DNA of 64,000 bases from Lelliottia jeotgali (GTDB lineage: Bacteria > Pseudomonadota > Gammaproteobacteria > Enterobacterales > Enterobacteriaceae), in assembly GCA_002271215.1 (NCBI GenBank), contig CP018628.1, positions 3,038,001 through 3,102,000 on the forward strand, written 5' to 3'. Positions 16,961 to 27,204 of the stretch are shown here, piece after piece. Position 1 is the first letter of the stretch, and each line of letters opens with the position of its first letter. Position numbers and translations under genes: made by a program. The notes under the pieces were generated by a model. The model was not told the origin of the DNA. It saw only the letters and a list, made by a program, of their open reading frames with translations, and did not search any database.

Positions 16961-19633
16961 ATGAGTCAGTCTGAAACCTCAGCGCCAGGTAAGTTCTCCC
17001 TCCTTCCTGGGAGCATCACCCGCTTCTTTCTTCTCTTGATCATTGTGCTGTTGGTGACGATGGGCGTTATGGTTCAAAGCGCGGTCAATACCTGGCTGAA
17101 GGACAGAAGCTACCAGATTGTTGACATCACCCACGCGGTGCATAAGCGTATTGATACCTGGCGCTATGCTACCTGGCAGATTTACGACAACATCGCTGCC
17201 GCACCGGGAGCATCATCAGGGGAAGGTTTGCAGGAAACGCGCCTGAAACAGGACGTTTACTACCTTGAAAAAACGCGCCGTAAGACCGAAGCGCTGATAT
17301 TTGGCTCGCACGATAGCGCAACGCTTGAGATGACGCAGCGGATCTCGACCTATCTCGATACCCTGTGGGGCGCAGAAACCGTGCCCTGGTCGATGTACTA
17401 TTTGAACGGTCAGGATAACAGCATGATCCTGATTTCCACGCTGCCTCTTAAAGATCTCTCTTCCGGGTTTAAAGAGTCCACTATCGGGTCGATTGTCGAT
17501 TCTCGCCGTGCGGAGATGCTCCAGCAGGCCAACGCCCTGGATGAGCGCGAAAGCTTCTCTTCCCTGCGCCGTCTGGCGTGGCAAAACGGGCATTACTTTA
17601 CGCTGCGTACCACTTTTAATCAGCCGGGGCATCTCGCCACCGTCGTCGCGTTCGATTTACCGATTAACGATCTGATTCCTCCTGATATGCAGCTGGATAG
17701 CTTCCGTCTGGAACCCGACAACTCCGCACAAAATCTGCGTACGCCACCGGATAAAAAAGAGAGCACCGAGAGCGCATCCATCACCTTTAATGGCTCGAAA
17801 ATTGAAATCGCCTCGCCGCTTAATTCGACAGGGATGCGCCTGGTCTGGCAAGTCCCGTTTGGCACGCTGCTGCTCGATACCCTACAAAATATTCTGTTGC
17901 CGCTGCTGTTGAATATTGGTCTGCTGGCGCTGGCATTGTTTGGCTACAGCACCTTCCGCTTCCAGCCTGGACGTCAAAGCGAAAGCGTATCGTCATCCGG
18001 TTCAAACAATGAATTACGTGTCTTGCGAGCGCTAAATGAAGAGATCGTCTCCATTCTGCCCCTCGGACTGCTGGTGCATGACCAGGAAGCCAATCGTACA
18101 ATCATGAGCAACAAGATTGCCGATCACCTGCTGCCGCACCTGAATTTACAGAACATCACTGCGATGGCCGATCAGCATCAGGGGGTGATTCAGGCCACCA
18201 TAAATAATGAATTGTACGAAATCCGTCAGTTCCGCAGTCAGGTCGCTTCTCGCACGCAGATCTTTATCATTCGTGACCAGGACCGTGAAGTTCTGGTGAA
18301 CAAAAAGCTGAAGCAGGCCCAGCGGTTGTACGAGAAAAACCAGCAGGGCCGCGCGGCGTTTATGCAAAACATCAGCGACGCGTTTAAACGCCCATTGAAA
18401 GAGCTTGCCAGCCAGGCGGCGATGGTCAGCCCCCCGGAAAACCATCAGCTCGCCAGCCAGGCGGATGCGCTGGTACACCTGGTAGATGAAATCCAGCTGG
18501 CCAATATGCTGGAAAATGACACCTGGAAAGGCAACGCCACCCTGTTTTCCATTCAGGATCTGATTAACGAAGTGGTGCCTGAAGTCCTGCCGGTTATCAA
18601 GCGCAAAGGGCTGCAGCTGCTGATTAACAACAACCTGCCTGCCAACGATAAGCGTCACGGCGATCGTGATGCGCTGCGCCGCATTGTGCTGATGCTTATC
18701 CAATATGCCGTCACCACCACGCAAATCGGTAAAATTACGCTGGAAGTGAGCACTGACGAATCCGCCGACGATCGTCTGACGTTCCGTATTCTGGACACCG
18801 GCGAAGGCGTTACGCTGAGCGAAGTCGACAATCTGCACTTCCCGTTCCTGAACGATACCCAGAGCGACAGTTACGGCAAAGCCAACGCCCTCACCTTCTG
18901 GCTGTGCGATCAACTGGCGCGCAAACTTGGCGGCCATCTGAACATTAAAGCCCGCGAGTCGCTTGGCACACGCTATTCACTGCACGTCAAAATGGCCGCC
19001 ACTCCGCAGGAAGAAGATGAAGAACGACTACTGGATGATGTGGTTATCATGGTGGATGTGACCTCGAGTGAGATCCGCAACATCGTGGTACGCCAGCTGG
19101 AAAACTGGGGCGCGTCCTGCATAACGCCGGATGAAAGGCTCACGAGTCAAGAATATGATCTGTTTTTAACTGATAATCCGTCTAATCTTACTGCCTCGGG
19201 CTTGCTTTTAAGCGATGATGAGTCAGGCGTGCGAAAAATCGGCCCTGGCCAGATGCGCGTCAACTTTAATATGAGCAATGCTATGCAGGAGGCTGTACTA
19301 CAACTAATAGAGGAGCAACTGGCACAAGAAGAGATCCTGGAGTCCCCGTTGGGTGGTGATGAAAATGCCGAACTCCATGCCAGTGGATATTATTCGCTCT
19401 TTGTAGATACAGTACCAGATGATGTTAAGCGGTTGTATACTGAGTCCGCGGCGAAGGATTTCGCTGCGCTGGCGCAGACAGCACACCGGCTTAAAGGGGT
19501 GTTTGCCATGCTTAATCTGGTTCCGGGCAAGCAGTTATGTGAAACGCTGGAACATCTTATTCGCGAGAAGGATGCTTCTGGCACAGAAAAATACATCAGC
19601 GACATTGACGCCTACGTCAAAAGCTTGCTGTAG
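16961..19633 (+). CDS. rcsD: Phosphotransfer protein RcsD
   Basis: 890 residues, equal to E. coli RcsD. Two membrane helices (FFLLLIIVLLVTMGVMV near 22-40 and LLPLLLNIGLLALALFGY near 307-325) flank a periplasmic domain. The cytoplasmic part holds a kinase-like region without the catalytic His (FMQNISDAFKRPL), a degenerate ATPase domain, the ABL domain, and a C-terminal HPt domain with His842 in TAHRLKGVF. RcsD relays phosphate from RcsC to RcsB and interacts with IgaA. It is followed after 16 bases by rcsB, so they form one operon. Confidence 0.97.
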   Translation: MSQSETSAPGKFSLLPGSITRFFLLLIIVLLVTMGVMVQSAVNTWLKDRSYQIVDITHAVHKRIDTWRYATWQIYDNIAAAPGASSGEGLQETRLKQDVYYLEKTRRKTEALIFGSHDSATLEMTQRISTYLDTLWGAETVPWSMYYLNGQDNSMILISTLPLKDLSSGFKESTIGSIVDSRRAEMLQQANALDERESFSSLRRLAWQNGHYFTLRTTFNQPGHLATVVAFDLPINDLIPPDMQLDSFRLEPDNSAQNLRTPPDKKESTESASITFNGSKIEIASPLNSTGMRLVWQVPFGTLLLDTLQNILLPLLLNIGLLALALFGYSTFRFQPGRQSESVSSSGSNNELRVLRALNEEIVSILPLGLLVHDQEANRTIMSNKIADHLLPHLNLQNITAMADQHQGVIQATINNELYEIRQFRSQVASRTQIFIIRDQDREVLVNKKLKQAQRLYEKNQQGRAAFMQNISDAFKRPLKELASQAAMVSPPENHQLASQADALVHLVDEIQLANMLENDTWKGNATLFSIQDLINEVVPEVLPVIKRKGLQLLINNNLPANDKRHGDRDALRRIVLMLIQYAVTTTQIGKITLEVSTDESADDRLTFRILDTGEGVTLSEVDNLHFPFLNDTQSDSYGKANALTFWLCDQLARKLGGHLNIKARESLGTRYSLHVKMAATPQEEDEERLLDDVVIMVDVTSSEIRNIVVRQLENWGASCITPDERLTSQEYDLFLTDNPSNLTASGLLLSDDESGVRKIGPGQMRVNFNMSNAMQEAVLQLIEEQLAQEEILESPLGGDENAELHASGYYSLFVDTVPDDVKRLYTESAAKDFAALAQTAHRLKGVFAMLNLVPGKQLCETLEHLIREKDASGTEKYISDIDAYVKSLL

Positions 19634-19649
19634 CAAGGTAGCCTTATAC

Positions 19650-20300
19650 ATGAACAATATGAACGTAATTATTGCCGATGACCACCCGATTGTACTGTTC
19701 GGTATTCGCAAATCACTTGAACAGATCGAGTGGGTGAATGTTGTCGGTGAATTTGAAGACTCTACAGCACTTATCAATAACCTCCCGAAACTTGATGCAC
19801 ATGTTCTCATTACCGATCTCTCCATGCCTGGAGACAAATACGGTGATGGGATTACGCTTATCAAATACATTAAGCGCCACTTCCCGAGCATTTCGATCAT
19901 CGTTCTGACGATGAACAACAACCCGGCGATTTTAAGCGCCGTGCTGGAACTCGATATTGAAGGGATTGTCCTGAAGCAAGGCGCGCCAACCGATCTGCCA
20001 AAAGCGCTGGCTGCGCTGCAGAAAGGTAAGAAATTCACGCCGGAAAGCGTCTCTCGTCTGCTCGAGAAAATTAGCGCCGGTGGATACGGTGACAAACGTC
20101 TGTCGCCGAAAGAGAGTGAAGTGCTGCGCCTGTTCGCCGAAGGTTTCCTGGTGACGGAGATCGCCAAGAAGCTGAACCGCAGTATTAAAACCATCAGTAG
20201 CCAGAAGAAATCGGCCATGATGAAGCTGGGTGTGGAAAACGATATCGCCCTGCTGAACTATCTCTCTTCGGTTACGCTGAGCGCGGTTGATAAAGACTGA
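19650..20300 (+). CDS. rcsB: Response regulator RcsB
   Basis: 216 residues starting MNNMNVIIADDHPIV. Asp10/Asp11 and the phosphoacceptor Asp56 (LITDLSMPGD) define the receiver; residues ~150-210 form the LuxR/FixJ helix-turn-helix (LSPKESEVLRLFAEGFLVTEIAKKL). RcsB alone controls genes such as osmB and rprA, and with RcsA controls capsule and flagellar genes. Start at 19650 is the E. coli start; a longer frame reaching into rcsD is spurious. Confidence 0.98.
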   Translation: MNNMNVIIADDHPIVLFGIRKSLEQIEWVNVVGEFEDSTALINNLPKLDAHVLITDLSMPGDKYGDGITLIKYIKRHFPSISIIVLTMNNNPAILSAVLELDIEGIVLKQGAPTDLPKALAALQKGKKFTPESVSRLLEKISAGGYGDKRLSPKESEVLRLFAEGFLVTEIAKKLNRSIKTISSQKKSAMMKLGVENDIALLNYLSSVTLSAVDKD

Positions 20301-20316
20301 TTCTGCGCCTCTCATA

Positions 20317-20354
20317 AAAAACCCGGCAGCGCTCGCGCTTACCGGGTTTTTTTA
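20317..20354. terminator. Terminator between convergent rcsB and rcsC
   Basis: AAAAACCCGGTAAGCG-type stem: forward AAAAACCCGGCAGCGC pairs with GCGCTTACCGGGTTTTT. The T run overlaps the rcsC stop codon (20352-20354), so it clearly serves rcsB; it may also work for rcsC. Confidence 0.85.
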
Positions 20355-23198
20355 TACCCTGGATTTCCTGACGCGATCGGCATACACCGTCAGCGTCTGT
20401 TTAATCACATCCAACGTCACCGGTTTCGACAGGCAGCTGTCCATGCCCGACTCCAGACAGCGCTGTTTCTCTTCCGCCAGCGCATTCGCCGTCACGCCGA
20501 CAACCGGCAGCGTCAGGCCCAACTGACGAATACGCTGCGTCAGACGATAGCCGTCCATATTCGGCATATTCACGTCGCTAAGCACAATATCGATGTGATT
20601 TTTGCTCAGCACATTGAGGGCGTCCACACCGTCATTGGCCGTCAGGCATTGATATCCCAGCGATCCGAGCTGATCGGCAAGCAGACGGCGGTTGATCGGG
20701 TGATCGTCCACAACCAGAATCATCATATCGTCATTCATTGCCACCGTTGAGTCCGGCGACGGTAGCGCGTTAACGCCGTCGTGCTCGTCCACTTCCACGC
20801 GATAAATATGCGCCAGCAGGTGCATCAGCTCATGCGGCGTTGCGACGCTATGCGTCCACTCTCCCGGCACACGCTCTTGCGGAATACCAATATGACGGCG
20901 ACAGAAGATGATGGCGGCTCTGCCCTGCCACGATGGGTCAACGTCCACATCCGTAATCAATGTATCGTCTGCATCCGTGCTTTGCCCTTCGTAGCGCACA
21001 ACGCGAAGACCCCTGTTCGTCAGCATTGATTCCAGGAAGGCATACAGCGAAGCGTTATGGACTGCCAGCCAGCAGGTTTTGCCGCTCAAGCCTTCCGCTG
21101 GTGCTTTCACTGGATATTTTGCCGAGTAGAGCGGTATACGAATCGTGAACTGACTGCCCATGCCCGGTTCGGTATCCACAGAAATATCGCCGTCCATCAT
21201 GCTGATCAACTGCTCGCAAATTGCCAGCCCCAGCCCCGTTCCCTGGAAGTTACGCTGAACGCCGGTCCCCACCTGGAAGAATGGATCGAACAGTTTTACC
21301 ACCTCTTTTGCCGGGATACCCGTTCCCGTATCACGGACACGAATGCTCAGATAATCTCCGGCGCGGGAAACGTGCAGTACGATACAACCCACATCGGTAA
21401 ATTTGATGGCGTTACTGAGCAGGTTCGAAATAACTTGCTGCAGGCGCATCGGGTCGCCAAGCAGCGTTACCGGCACATCAGGCTCGATAAAGCAGTAAAG
21501 GCCGAGCTGTTTACGCACCACCAGCGGCATATAGTTGGCGCTGATGTGGTTCATAACCTCACGCGGAGAAAATTCGCTCGGCTCGATTTTCAGCTGCTCA
21601 GATTCAATTTTAGAGAAGTCGAGAATGTCGCTAATGATTTTCAACAACAGGCTTGATGAGTTATTCATCGCGGTCACCAGGCGCTCAACGCCCTTCGGTA
21701 ACTCTTTGGTTTGCAGCAGATCGAGGTTGCCGATAATACCGTAAAGCGGTGTACGCAATTCATGGCTAACGGTCGCAAGGAACATCGACTTCGACTGGCT
21801 GGCCTGCTCCGCCGCCTGCGCCATCTCCTGCAACGACTCTTCCATTTTCACGCGCGAGGAGACATCCACCAGCACGCAAATCGCCACGTTTTCGTTGCGA
21901 TAGCGGGAATGTACAAAACTGATTTGCAGATTAGTGTGATTGCTGGTTAACACATCGACAAAATTCACCTGCTGACCGCAGATAATCTGCGTCAGCCGCT
22001 GCCTGTCCTCATGCGTCAGCATGTTCAGATAGTTATGCGCCAGCTCATTACTGAGGATATTTGTCCCGTCCTGAGTACGCAGGATACAGATACCGACAGG
22101 CGCAGAGGCCACAATTTTGCGGTTAAACTGTTCGTGCTCTTCCAGTCGCTGGGCGTCATTTTCCGCCGGAATGAAAATCTTACGCTCATACATTCGCGCC
22201 AGCGTAAACAACGCAATGCCCACCAGCACATTCAGTAAGATGGAATTGAGGATCAGCATCCGAATACGTTCCAGCACCATATCAACCGGTACGGAATAGA
22301 CGATGCTCAGGGAGGACGGTGGCAGGCTTTTCTTCAGCACCAAATCACGGAACCCTGAGGTGTAGCCAAACCAGGAGCGTTCCTGCATCCAGCGTGGATC
22401 GACCTTCAAACGATCTTCCGGTCCGGTCAGGGAAATCAGCTTATGACCATTTTCGTCGAGAATGGTCACGCCCATCGGTAAGCTGCCCGGCGTGAAAAAA
22501 TTCTCCATGCGGATCGTCTGCTCAGTGCCCAGCAGCGCCTGCAGGCGATTGGCCAGATACACCGGCGTCAGGGCATAGAAGTACCCCACTCCCGGACGCG
22601 GCCCCTGACTTATCCAGAAGATATTATTGCTGCGCTCATCCTGGGGCGCATTACGATATTTAAGAATACGCTCGTGCAGACTTTTCAGCGCATCTTCCCG
22701 CTCAACGGGCATATCCCGCAGGCCGAAATCAGCCATACACAGATTTTCGCTGCCGATGAGGAACACGCGGTTAAGGTCGTACGCAGCAGAAAAATTATCG
22801 CGCCAGTAGCGCATAAACCAGGACAGTGACTCAAGAGAGCCTCGCCACGCATTGCCCATCGCCGAGCAGTCTGAATCCGGGAACAAAGGCTCAAAGTCCG
22901 GAACTTCTGATTTGTCTTCCCGCCCACGCGTGGCAAGAATGCCGTTTTCCGCCGTCAGACGGTTTTCAGCAATGTACTTAAGCTCTTTCATCACATCAGA
23001 CGTTCGCTGAATATAGCGTTGGGCCTGATCGGAGCTTAAGTTAAACTCCTGGCGGATCTCGGACTCCTTCTGATGCAGCGCGTTAACGATATAGAACACC
23101 GAGAACAGCGCGACCAGCAACCAAAGCAATAACGCCAGCGCCCGAAACAGATAGCGAGAGACTTTAAGCGTGGTACGAAAGGAGACGAGGTATTTCAA
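20352..23198 (-). CDS. rcsC: Hybrid sensor kinase RcsC
   Basis: 948 residues (949 in E. coli). Two membrane helices (ALALLLWLLVALFSVFYIVNA near 20-40 and LILNSILLNVLVGIALFTLA near 315-333) bound a periplasmic domain. A PAS-like segment, the HisKA domain with SHELRTPLYGII (His ~478), the ATPase domain (NLLSNAIKF, DTGTGIP, GTGLGLAI), the ABL domain and a C-terminal receiver (VVDDHPINRR, Asp ~874 in LSDVNMPNMDGY) follow in order. It starts the phosphorelay to RcsD and RcsB when envelope stress is signalled through RcsF and IgaA. Confidence 0.97.
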   Translation of the reverse strand: MKYLVSFRTTLKVSRYLFRALALLLWLLVALFSVFYIVNALHQKESEIRQEFNLSSDQAQRYIQRTSDVMKELKYIAENRLTAENGILATRGREDKSEVPDFEPLFPDSDCSAMGNAWRGSLESLSWFMRYWRDNFSAAYDLNRVFLIGSENLCMADFGLRDMPVEREDALKSLHERILKYRNAPQDERSNNIFWISQGPRPGVGYFYALTPVYLANRLQALLGTEQTIRMENFFTPGSLPMGVTILDENGHKLISLTGPEDRLKVDPRWMQERSWFGYTSGFRDLVLKKSLPPSSLSIVYSVPVDMVLERIRMLILNSILLNVLVGIALFTLARMYERKIFIPAENDAQRLEEHEQFNRKIVASAPVGICILRTQDGTNILSNELAHNYLNMLTHEDRQRLTQIICGQQVNFVDVLTSNHTNLQISFVHSRYRNENVAICVLVDVSSRVKMEESLQEMAQAAEQASQSKSMFLATVSHELRTPLYGIIGNLDLLQTKELPKGVERLVTAMNNSSSLLLKIISDILDFSKIESEQLKIEPSEFSPREVMNHISANYMPLVVRKQLGLYCFIEPDVPVTLLGDPMRLQQVISNLLSNAIKFTDVGCIVLHVSRAGDYLSIRVRDTGTGIPAKEVVKLFDPFFQVGTGVQRNFQGTGLGLAICEQLISMMDGDISVDTEPGMGSQFTIRIPLYSAKYPVKAPAEGLSGKTCWLAVHNASLYAFLESMLTNRGLRVVRYEGQSTDADDTLITDVDVDPSWQGRAAIIFCRRHIGIPQERVPGEWTHSVATPHELMHLLAHIYRVEVDEHDGVNALPSPDSTVAMNDDMMILVVDDHPINRRLLADQLGSLGYQCLTANDGVDALNVLSKNHIDIVLSDVNMPNMDGYRLTQRIRQLGLTLPVVGVTANALAEEKQRCLESGMDSCLSKPVTLDVIKQTLTVYADRVRKSRV

Positions 23199-23290
23199 GG
23201 GGGCGAAGCTCCGCCAGCAGGGTCAAAAAGGAATGTGGTTAAGGTAGCGGTAAACGCGGCTTGCCGCAATGCTCGCTTGTCTGCAAAAAA

Positions 23291-23320
23291 GAAAGGGCCG
23301 GAAACCGGCCCTTTTTCTGT
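23291..23320 (-). terminator. Intrinsic terminator of gyrA
   Basis: AAAGGGCCGG and CCGGCCCTTT form a perfect stem with loop AAA; on the minus strand it follows the gyrA stop by 10 bases and ends in T's. It separates gyrA from rcsC on the same strand. Confidence 0.9.
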
Positions 23321-23329
23321 CAGGAGACA

Positions 23330-25972
23330 TTACTCTTCGGCATCATCTGCCGCTTCATCATCGGCATCGGTATCAGCTTCGGGCGCGATTTCATCATCGC
23401 CTTCTGCCACACTTCCGTCGATAGAATCGAGTTCTTCGTCATCCACTGGTTCAGCTACACGCTGCAGACCCACAACGTTTTCGTCTTCCGCAGTACGGAT
23501 GAGGATAACGCCCTGAGTATTACGACCGACGACGCTGATTTCAGAGACGCGTGTACGCACCAGCGTGCCCGCATCGGTGATCATCATGATCTGGTCACAA
23601 TCATCAACCTGCACTGCGCCGACCACGGAGCCGTTACGCTCGGTGACTTTGATCGAGATAACGCCCTGCGTGCCGCGAGACTTGGTTGGGTATTCCCCTT
23701 CCGCCGTACGTTTACCGTAACCATTCTGCGTCACGGTGAGGATTGCGCCTTCGCCACGTGGAATAATCAGGGAAACAACGCTGTCTTCGCCCGCCAGTTT
23801 GATGCCGCGCACGCCGGTCGCCGTACGACCCATTGCGCGCACCGCGCTCTCTTTAAAGCGCACCACTTTACCAGCGGCAGAGAACAGCATGACCTCGTCA
23901 GTACCGGATGTCAGATCGACGCCAATCAGCTCATCGCCTTCGTTCAGGTTGACGGCAATGATGCCGGCAGAACGTGGACGGCTAAACTCTTTCAGCGCGG
24001 TTTTCTTCACGGTACCGCTGGCGGTTGCCATGAAGACGTTGACACCTTCTGCGTACTCACGCACCGGCAGAATCGCAGTAATACGCTCATTCGGTTCAAG
24101 CGGCAGCAGGTTGACGATTGGACGACCACGTGCCCCACGGCTCGCTTCCGGCAGCTGATAAACCTTCATCCAGTACAGACGACCACGGCTGGAGAAGCAC
24201 AGGATCGTATCGTGGGTGTTGGCCACCAGCAGGCGGTCGATAAAGTCTTCTTCTTTGATACGTGCAGCAGATTTGCCTTTACCACCACGACGTTGAGCTT
24301 CGTAGTCGGTCAGAGGCTGATACTTCACGTAGCCCTGGTGAGACAGGGTTACAACCACATCTTCCTGGTTGATCAGATCTTCGATGTTGATATCAGCGGT
24401 GTTAGCGGTGATCTCAGTGCGACGCTCATCGCCAAACTGATCGCGGACCAGCTCCAGCTCTTCACGAATCACTTCCATCAGACGATCTGCGCTACCCAGG
24501 ATGTGCAGCAGTTCAGCGATCTGCTCCAGCAACTCTTTGTACTCGTCGAGCAGTTTTTCATGCTCAAGGCCAGTCAGTTTCTGCAGACGCAGATCCAGAA
24601 TCGCCTGTGCCTGCTGTTCAGTCAGGTAATACTGACCGTCACGCACACCGAACTCAGGTTCCAGCCACTCAGGACGCGCGGCGTCATCGCCCGCACGTTC
24701 CAGCATTGCAGAAACATTGCCCAGCTCCCACGAACGTGCAACCAGGCCCGCTTTTGCTTCTGCAGGCGTTGGCGCGCGACGGATCAGTTCGATGATCGGA
24801 TCAATGTTCGCCAGTGCAACAGCCAGTGCTTCGAGAATGTGCGCACGATCGCGCGCTTTACGCAGTTCGAAAATGGTACGGCGCGTCACCACTTCACGGC
24901 GGTGGCGCACGAACGCGCTCAGAATCTCTTTCAGGTTCATGATCTTCGGCTGACCATGGTGCAGAGCAACCATGTTGATACCGAAGGAAACCTGCAGCTG
25001 AGTCTGGGAGTAAAGGTTGTTCAGAACCACTTCACCCACGGCGTCGCGTTTGATTTCAATCACGATGCGCATACCGTCTTTATCAGACTCGTCACGCAGC
25101 GCGCTGATGCCTTCAACGCGTTTATCTTTTACCAGCTCCGCGATTTTCTCGATCAGGCGCGCTTTGTTCACCTGATACGGAATTTCGTGGACGATAATGG
25201 TTTCGCGGCCAGTCTTCGCGTCAGCTTCCACTTCCGCGCGGGCACGAATATAAATTTTGCCGCGACCGGTACGGTACGCTTCTTCGATACCACGACGGCC
25301 ATTGATGATCGCGGCAGTCGGGAAGTCCGGGCCAGGGATGTGTTCCATCAGACCTTCAATGCTGATGTCTTCATCTTCAATAAAGGCCAGACAACCGTTG
25401 ATCACTTCCGTGATGTTATGCGGCGGAATGTTGGTCGCCATACCCACGGCAATACCGGAAGAACCGTTCACCAGCAGGTTCGGGATCTTAGTTGGCATGA
25501 CGTCTGGGATGCGCTCGGTGCCGTCGTAGTTATCGACGAAATCTACCGTCTCTTTTTCCAGGTCGGCCATCAGCTCATGGGCGATTTTCGACATACGGAT
25601 TTCCGTATAACGCATCGCCGCAGCGGAGTCGCCATCGACAGAACCAAAGTTACCCTGGCCATCCACCAGCATGTAACGTAAGGAGAAAGGCTGCGCCATA
25701 CGCACGATAGTGTCATAAACGGCGGTATCACCATGAGGGTGGTATTTACCGATTACGTCACCAACGACACGGGCAGATTTTTTGTAGGCTTTATTCCAGT
25801 CATTGCCCAATACGTTCATGGCGTATAGTACGCGACGGTGTACCGGCTTCAGGCCATCTCGGACGTCTGGCAGCGCACGGCCAACAATGACCGACATCGC
25901 ATAGTCCAGATAGGAGCTCTTAAGCTCTTCCTCGATGTTAACCGGTGTAATTTCTCTCGCAAGGTCGCTCAT
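23330..25972 (-). CDS. gyrA: DNA gyrase subunit A
   Basis: 880 residues (875 in E. coli). The catalytic Tyr122 is in [10 protein letters not shown]. The quinolone-resistance region reads [17 protein letters not shown], so residue 83 is Thr and residue 87 Asp. The C-terminal beta-pinwheel carries the GyrA-box (QRRGGKGK) that wraps DNA. The end is a long acidic tail ([24 protein letters not shown]), slightly longer than in E. coli. GyrA with GyrB introduces negative supercoils. Divergent from ubiG with 146 bases between. Confidence 0.99.
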   Translation of the reverse strand: MSDLAREITPVNIEEELKSSYLDYAMSVIVGRALPDVRDGLKPVHRRVLYAMNVLGNDWNKAYKKSARVVGDVIGKYHPHGDTAVYDTIVRMAQPFSLRYMLVDGQGNFGSVDGDSAAAMRYTEIRMSKIAHELMADLEKETVDFVDNYDGTERIPDVMPTKIPNLLVNGSSGIAVGMATNIPPHNITEVINGCLAFIEDEDISIEGLMEHIPGPDFPTAAIINGRRGIEEAYRTGRGKIYIRARAEVEADAKTGRETIIVHEIPYQVNKARLIEKIAELVKDKRVEGISALRDESDKDGMRIVIEIKRDAVGEVVLNNLYSQTQLQVSFGINMVALHHGQPKIMNLKEILSAFVRHRREVVTRRTIFELRKARDRAHILEALAVALANIDPIIELIRRAPTPAEAKAGLVARSWELGNVSAMLERAGDDAARPEWLEPEFGVRDGQYYLTEQQAQAILDLRLQKLTGLEHEKLLDEYKELLEQIAELLHILGSADRLMEVIREELELVRDQFGDERRTEITANTADINIEDLINQEDVVVTLSHQGYVKYQPLTDYEAQRRGGKGKSAARIKEEDFIDRLLVANTHDTILCFSSRGRLYWMKVYQLPEASRGARGRPIVNLLPLEPNERITAILPVREYAEGVNVFMATASGTVKKTALKEFSRPRSAGIIAVNLNEGDELIGVDLTSGTDEVMLFSAAGKVVRFKESAVRAMGRTATGVRGIKLAGEDSVVSLIIPRGEGAILTVTQNGYGKRTAEGEYPTKSRGTQGVISIKVTERNGSVVGAVQVDDCDQIMMITDAGTLVRTRVSEISVVGRNTQGVILIRTAEDENVVGLQRVAEPVDDEELDSIDGSVAEGDDEIAPEADTDADDEAADDAEE

Positions 25973-26118
25973 CTAACCGCTATCCCTCTACTGTGTCCCG
26001 GATTCAAAGGTCGCAAATTATAACACAACCGCTCTCAGACAGGTAAACCTGTATGCTTTATTCATGGGGAGAGCCTGATATACTCGATCCTCTTGCGAAA
26101 TAAGGAGTAAAAGCGCCC

Positions 26119-26847
26119 ATGAATGCCGAAAAATCCCCGGTAGCTCACAACGTTGACCACAACGAGATCGCCAAATTTGAAGCGGTGGCATCCCGCTGGT
26201 GGGATCTCGAAGGTGAGTTCAAACCTCTGCACCGTATTAACCCGCTGCGTCTGGGCTATATCGCGGAGCGTTCCGGCGGTCTGTTCGGTAAAAAAGTGCT
26301 CGATGTCGGCTGTGGTGGTGGCATCCTGGCAGAAAGCATGGCGCGCGAAGGCGCAACGGTCACCGGGCTGGATATGGGTTTTGAGCCGTTACAGGTGGCG
26401 CGTCTGCACGCTTTAGAAACCGGTATTCAGGTGGAATATGTGCAGGAGACTGTAGAAGAACACGCGGCGAAACATGCGCATCAGTATGACGTCGTCACCT
26501 GCATGGAAATGCTGGAACACGTTCCTGATCCACAGTCGGTTGTCAAAGCCTGTGCCGCACTGGTCAAACCCGGTGGACAGGTCTTCTTCTCGACCATTAA
26601 CCGCAACGGCAAGGCGTGGCTGATGGCAGTGGTCGGCGCGGAATATGTGCTGCGGATGGTGCCAAAAGGCACCCATGACGTGAAAAAATTCATTAAACCA
26701 GCAGAGTTGTTAGGCTGGGTCGATGGCACCTGGCTCAAAGAGCAGCACATCACCGGTCTGCATTACAATCCGTTAACGGATAAATTCAAGCTGGCGCCGG
26801 GTGTAGATGTTAATTATATGTTGCACACAACCGCAAAAAACGACTAA
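26119..26847 (+). CDS. ubiG: UbiG, ubiquinone-biosynthesis O-methyltransferase
   Basis: 242 residues (240 in E. coli). The class I SAM-binding motif [16 protein letters not shown] is at ~60-75, with LDMG further on and the post-motif MLEHVPDP. UbiG does both O-methylations of the ubiquinone ring. Adjacent to and divergent from gyrA, as in E. coli. Confidence 0.98.
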   Translation: MNAEKSPVAHNVDHNEIAKFEAVASRWWDLEGEFKPLHRINPLRLGYIAERSGGLFGKKVLDVGCGGGILAESMAREGATVTGLDMGFEPLQVARLHALETGIQVEYVQETVEEHAAKHAHQYDVVTCMEMLEHVPDPQSVVKACAALVKPGGQVFFSTINRNGKAWLMAVVGAEYVLRMVPKGTHDVKKFIKPAELLGWVDGTWLKEQHITGLHYNPLTDKFKLAPGVDVNYMLHTTAKND

Positions 26848-26870
26848 CGTCATTCGATAATCTTATAAAG

Positions 26871-26898
26871 ATTGCGCAGCATCATGTTGCGCAATTTT
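26871..26898 (+). terminator. Weak terminator-like hairpin after ubiG
   Basis: ATTGCGCA (26871-26878) pairs with TGCGCAAT (26888-26895) and is followed by only a few T's. Plausible ubiG terminator 23 bases after the stop. Confidence 0.45.
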
Positions 26899-27039
26899 GA
26901 CCTCTCGTTGAAGAAATCAGCACTCGATCAAATTTTGAATTTTTTTTCTTAAATATTGACATGTCGTCCAGGCCTTACAGTACGAGGACTTAGGCTTTTT
27001 TACCCTTTCACAACCTCAATTTAACGTCAAAATCAACCC

Positions 27040-27067
27040 TTGTACTGAAATGATTCGATACTAGAAT
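27040..27067 (+). promoter_or_regulatory. Candidate nrdA promoter
   Basis: TTGTAC (27040-27045), 16 bases, TAGAAT (27062-27067), about 140 bases upstream of the nrdA ATG. Directly followed by NrdR-like and DnaA boxes, an arrangement known for nrdAB in E. coli. The rest of 26848-27204 holds no gene; a second possible -35 TTGACA lies near 26957. Confidence 0.5.
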
Positions 27068-27068
27068 A

Positions 27069-27115
27069 CTCACCATATAGCGTTCTTCTAATCGCAAAAC
27101 CCCTACATGTAGTAT
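27069..27115 (+). promoter_or_regulatory. Two candidate NrdR boxes
   Basis: TCACCATATAGCGTTC (27069-27084) and CCCTACATGTAGTATT (roughly 27100-27115) resemble the 16-bp NrdR consensus acaCwATATaTwGtgt. Their centres are about three helical turns apart, the spacing typical of NrdR pairs at ribonucleotide reductase promoters. Confidence 0.6.
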
Positions 27116-27154
27116 TTATCCACAGACTTAGTCACAAGACCATTCTGTGGATAA
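27116..27154 (+). promoter_or_regulatory. Pair of DnaA boxes upstream of nrdA
   Basis: TTATCCACA (27116-27124) and its exact inverse TGTGGATAA (27146-27154) are perfect consensus DnaA boxes in opposite orientation. DnaA regulates nrdAB in E. coli through two such boxes, linking dNTP supply to replication initiation. Confidence 0.9.
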
Positions 27155-27204
27155 GCGGGGGATATTTCTATTTCACGGTAATTCACGGACAGGTAAAAAC
27201 CCAC

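Noticed and set aside
23261..25681. 806-residue plus-strand frame opposite gyrA
   Set aside because: Antisense shadow of gyrA produced by codon bias.
25722..25730. Acquired quinolone-resistance mutation in gyrA
   Set aside because: Thr83 is recalled as the natural residue in several enterobacterial species, and Asp87 is unchanged.
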